Program-made: the position numbers and the translations under genes | The notes under the pieces: model-generated | Database searches by the model: none | The model's input: the letters and a program-made list of their open reading frames with translations, nothing else | What the model was told of the DNA's origin: nothing | In this document: positions 61,446 to 64,000 of the stretch, one piece after another | Layout: each line of letters starts with the position of its first letter | Position numbering within the stretch: the stretch's first letter is position 1 | Assembly: GCA_038049695.1 (NCBI GenBank) | Contig: CP142454.1 | Coordinates: 12,752,501-12,816,500 of the forward strand | Source of the DNA: Cinnamomum chago | Taxonomy: Eukaryota; Streptophyta; Magnoliopsida; Laurales; Lauraceae | Reading direction: 5' to 3' | DNA: 64,000 nt

Positions 61446-63012
61446 AAAAGAAGATGAACATAATCTGTGGCTGCTCCTGGTTTGGAATTGTTTTGCACAT
61501 AACCAGTGAAGCCAACTATATCAACCCTCTGAATCATTGAAAAATGTGCCACATGTGTGGTATCAGGAAACTGTATGTGCTCTGGACCCTTTTTTCGCCC
61601 GATGGGAAAATGGATCAATAATTGGGACCTGCAATATTCCATCAATGGTGTAACCTTTCGGATTAAAGCATTTGCATATTCATGGGCCCTACTTGCACAA
61701 ACTATTAACTCAAGGCCCAAGGACACCAGCACATCTAGCCATGGATCACAAGAGAGGGAGGTGGAACTAAGGGTCTGTCTGGAATCTGGATGAGGACAAA
61801 ATGTTGACAAAACTGTCCACTGTTCAAATTTCTACTTTTATTACTAAACCTGTTTTGTCCACATCCGAACGAACAAAAAAAAATCCTTGACCAAAGCAAC
61901 ATAGATCTAGTTGCAAAGCAAAGAGTCAGAATGCGTAAGTATAAGATTGCTATTATACTAGTTCTCAATGTTCCATGAAATGTCTGGAATTAGTTTAGAC
62001 AATTTGCTGAATATGAGAATTTGATTTGTTTAGAGCTGCACAATCTCCAAAATCATATAGATGAGTATCTTTTTTGTTCCTATGAAACCTATATTTTGTC
62101 CTTGAAATTCTAAATCACCAGTAGCTACAACTTACAAATTGCATTTTTTTTTATTTTAATGGAGGCCATCTCTGGTCTGGTACACAATGAACCAGTTAAG
62201 GTTTATTGCCACATCAAGGTACGTCTGATTTTATGATTGGTGTATCTTGAGTCTTGACACCTGCATCTGGTTGGTCCTTTGGTGGATCACCTATTAATGA
62301 AAAAGCCTCCCAACACAAGCAACCAACTATTGATGTTTGCCTGTCATGTTGATGGAAAAACTCAATGGTGAAAGTTCTAGTAATGAATGAAGCTAGGATT
62401 TTTAGTGTGCTTTCTGTTCCATGGGCCACTTACTGGAACCCTCAGATGGAATGGTCTAGAACCAGAACATGGAGGGTCCCGTCACTTTTCAGGCCTTGTC
62501 CTGTTGTCCATGCCTTCCACCAGTGGCATGTTATTGCCTCCTTGCCCTTGTAAAAGCATTTCTTGGTATCTGTTGAAAATGGTGGTACTCTTTGCTCATT
62601 GCATTTGGAATTGTTTGCTGAAAGGAAAAGAAGAAAAACCATTGGTCAAGTTGGGGTTATTTCTTTCATTTGTCTAGATTTCATTTTTTTTTTTTTTTTC
62701 ATTCATCAGAAGTCAAAATATCAATCATGTTCTTTTCACAGTCGCAGTTTATTAAGTATGTTTGCTTGACCTTACATTACTATAATGACACATTTATCAT
62801 TCCTTTGTACAGCTCAATACCAGTCTATGAAGAAAGAAATTGAGAGGTTGAAAATGGTTTCCATGAAGCTTCCAAAAAGCGTTGGCAGTTCATATTTCCT
62901 TGTGGACCCAACTGAGCCTGGTCCTTCAGAGCCCCGCTGGCAGATGTTAGATATGGGAAAACTGAGTCTTGGTGGAAACCCAGTTCCTTTGAATCATGGT
63001 TTCAAAAGCTAA
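54284..63012 (+). CDS. bZIP transcription factor, At4g06598-like / group E type, four coding exons
   Basis: Nuclear dimerising DNA-binding regulator. Coding exons: 54284-54912, 59554-59629, 59722-59848 and 62813-63012 (stop TAA 63010). All junctions are GT-AG and in phase, giving 343 residues. The N-terminal block, about residues 41-80, has [14 protein letters not shown] and HRRSAS, typical of this subfamily. The basic region is around residues 206-220 ([12 protein letters not shown]). The zipper has leucine or a similar residue every seventh position: L227, F234, L241, L248, L255, L262, L269, K276, M283, L290. The Asn of the N-x7-R basic motif is Lys209 here, which I believe is normal for the At4g06598 group. 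In exon 3 the acceptor gtgcag at 59721 is chosen because the earlier ttttcag would give a stop. Intron 1 is 4.6 kb and intron 3 is 3.0 kb. The gene's targets are unknown. Confidence 0.92.
57100..58300 (+). mobile_element. Decayed LINE fragment in bZIP intron 1
   Basis: On the + strand, read in broken frames, the stretch has an RNase H start ([10 protein letters not shown] at about 57777), then [12 protein letters not shown], and finally [11 protein letters not shown] at about 58240, the order seen in plant LINE RNase H domains. An upstream part near 57290 resembles the MWRTRN-like linker before it. Several stops and shifts show that it is dead. Ends and target duplications were not found, so the limits are approximate. 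Confidence 0.6.
58727..58837 (+). repeat. 37-bp tandem repeat, about 2.5 units, bZIP intron 1
   Basis: The unit tcaatatccatgggagaataattcaaagctt recurs at 58764 and 58801 with a longer first copy (about 58727) holding an extra acattttgg. Confidence 0.8.
60627..60708 (+). repeat. 41-bp tandem duplication, bZIP intron 3
   Basis: Two identical copies of acaaagttatatgaattaaa...cataacta, starting at 60627 and 60668. Confidence 0.85.
60967..61230 (+). repeat. Exact 132-bp tandem duplication, bZIP intron 3
   Basis: 60967-61098 and 61099-61230 are identical by eye at every base. The unit length is divisible by three, so an open frame of 97 codons (60942-61235) runs through both copies, but it has no recognisable domain and no splice logic linking it to the bZIP exons. 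Identity implies a very recent event or an assembly artefact. Confidence 0.92.
61405..61445 (+). repeat. ATG/GAT trinucleotide microsatellite
   Basis: About 13 uninterrupted atg repeats in bZIP intron 3. Likely polymorphic. Not coding. Confidence 0.95.
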
Positions 63013-64000
63013 TGAGACTGAAATGATATGAGAAGAACTTCCCCGTGCCCATTTACTTTCCCTGTTCTGAGAAATTGGCCAAATCTACTGCCACATCATC
63101 GCAATAAGGTTTGAAGAAAGATGTTACTGTCACAACAGCTCCACTGTAAATTTTCACCACTGGTCTGGTGTATGTTTAGGTCTGGAGTCCATGACAATAG
63201 GTAAGACTTGCTTTTCTCATGTCTAGTCATTCACGTGTACAATGCATTCATGCTTGAGAATTCACATGATCTTAAGTCTTGAGATGCATAAGCATGCAGT
63301 TCTACCTCCAATTCCGCATAAGTGGGCCCTGTGCTTTGACATTATAAACCGCATTGATGTGATGGTCTGCTTCGAGGGATGAACTTTCAATGATCTCTCA
63401 GAATGAAGCATCCAGCACTCCAATCAGTGGCCTACACTACAAGTTGATAGTAAGAAAACCCAGGCAACACTCCAGAAAAAAAAATTTAGAGAATGGAGGC
63501 TGGGATCTTGCAATATGGAAGGCTTTTGGAACCTCATCCATGGCAGGTCCCACCACATCAATGTGAAAATTTGAAATACTGACCCTTGCATGTATGGAAC
63601 GGTCCCCATGATATTCATTGAAATTTTATTTATGTGCAATACCAATTGGATGGTTGTGTGTGGACAGCTACATGAAACCTCAAGTTCAGGACCTGAAGTA
63701 TAATATATGATTATCTACTGTTGTGATGGCATCACAAGTTTCCATACACTCCAGCTAAATCTGTAAAGTAGGGGGGGTCAACTTTCATGATTGTAAGCCA
63801 ATGAATAAAAAGACTCCCCCTTTGAATGGTCATTGTGCTTGAAAATTGCTACGGTTAGAATTGTTGGATTGATCCTCTTTTTTTTTTTAGTAGAAGTTGG
63901 ATTGATCCCTTAACAACACGAAACCACCTTGTGGCAAATCACTCTGATCCAATTGGTAATCAAGCCCATGCCCAACTCCTTGGAGGCGATTTCGATCCAA
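63013..64000 (+). other. bZIP 3' untranslated region and downstream DNA
   Basis: Follows the stop codon. An aataaa polyadenylation-type motif occurs at about 63805. Where the transcript ends cannot be decided. No further gene is seen up to the window edge. Confidence 0.5.

Noticed and set aside
61352..61810. 152-codon - strand frame with a poly-Ser run
   Set aside because: The Ser run is the trinucleotide microsatellite read in reverse. It lies within a bZIP intron.

Overview
This is nuclear DNA from a flowering plant. It is AT-rich and mostly intergenic, with plant GT-AG introns, CT-rich 5' leaders, two recognisable plant transcription-factor genes (a Dof zinc-finger gene and a bZIP gene), and plant-type transposons (Tat-lineage Ty3/gypsy, hAT, Tourist/Harbinger, CACTA, LINE, SINE). 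The species cannot be fixed from sequence alone.

Layout. 1-11480: no convincing intact gene. It holds a dispersed duplication (1-440 and 6486-7225), a 1.6-kb non-autonomous hAT element (1653-3241), a second non-autonomous element (3255-4661), and a four-unit tandem repeat with stepwise growing junctions (7790-8504). 11481-22490: an 11.0-kb, GC-richer Tat-type LTR retrotransposon with two 675-bp LTRs, gag, protease, reverse transcriptase with dual RNase H and integrase on the + strand, a 58-60-bp tandem array, and a spliced antisense gene on the - strand. Two in-frame stops and a frameshifting deletion break the sense reading frame, so this copy is coding-dead but young (7 substitutions between LTRs). 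22491-30083: MITEs (22706-23322, 27023-27556, 29232-29436) in otherwise empty AT-rich DNA. 30084-31046: intronless Dof transcription-factor gene. 31047-52700: intergenic, with a 5'-truncated LINE with target duplication (32354-32742), a MITE (36900-37202), a probable solo LTR (41860-44802), a SINE candidate (about 45315-45484), a 1-kb hAT element (47931-48927), a 142-bp tandem duplication, and two sister Tourist-like MITEs (49986-50514, 52198-52706). 52800-63200: a bZIP gene of the At4g06598 / group E type, four coding exons over 8.7 kb, 343 residues. Its first coding intron holds a decayed LINE RNase H region and its third holds an exact 132-bp tandem duplication.

The two host genes both encode DNA-binding regulators but nothing in the sequence links them functionally. 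I found no operon-like cluster, CRISPR, convincing tRNA or rRNA gene. The least ordinary observations are the unprocessed-looking ends (AT...AT inside a 5-bp target duplication, or a 9-bp duplication) of the Tat element, its antisense spliced gene, the repeat with progressively expanding junctions at 7790-8504, and the exact duplication in the bZIP intron. None of these amounts to a demonstrated new system.
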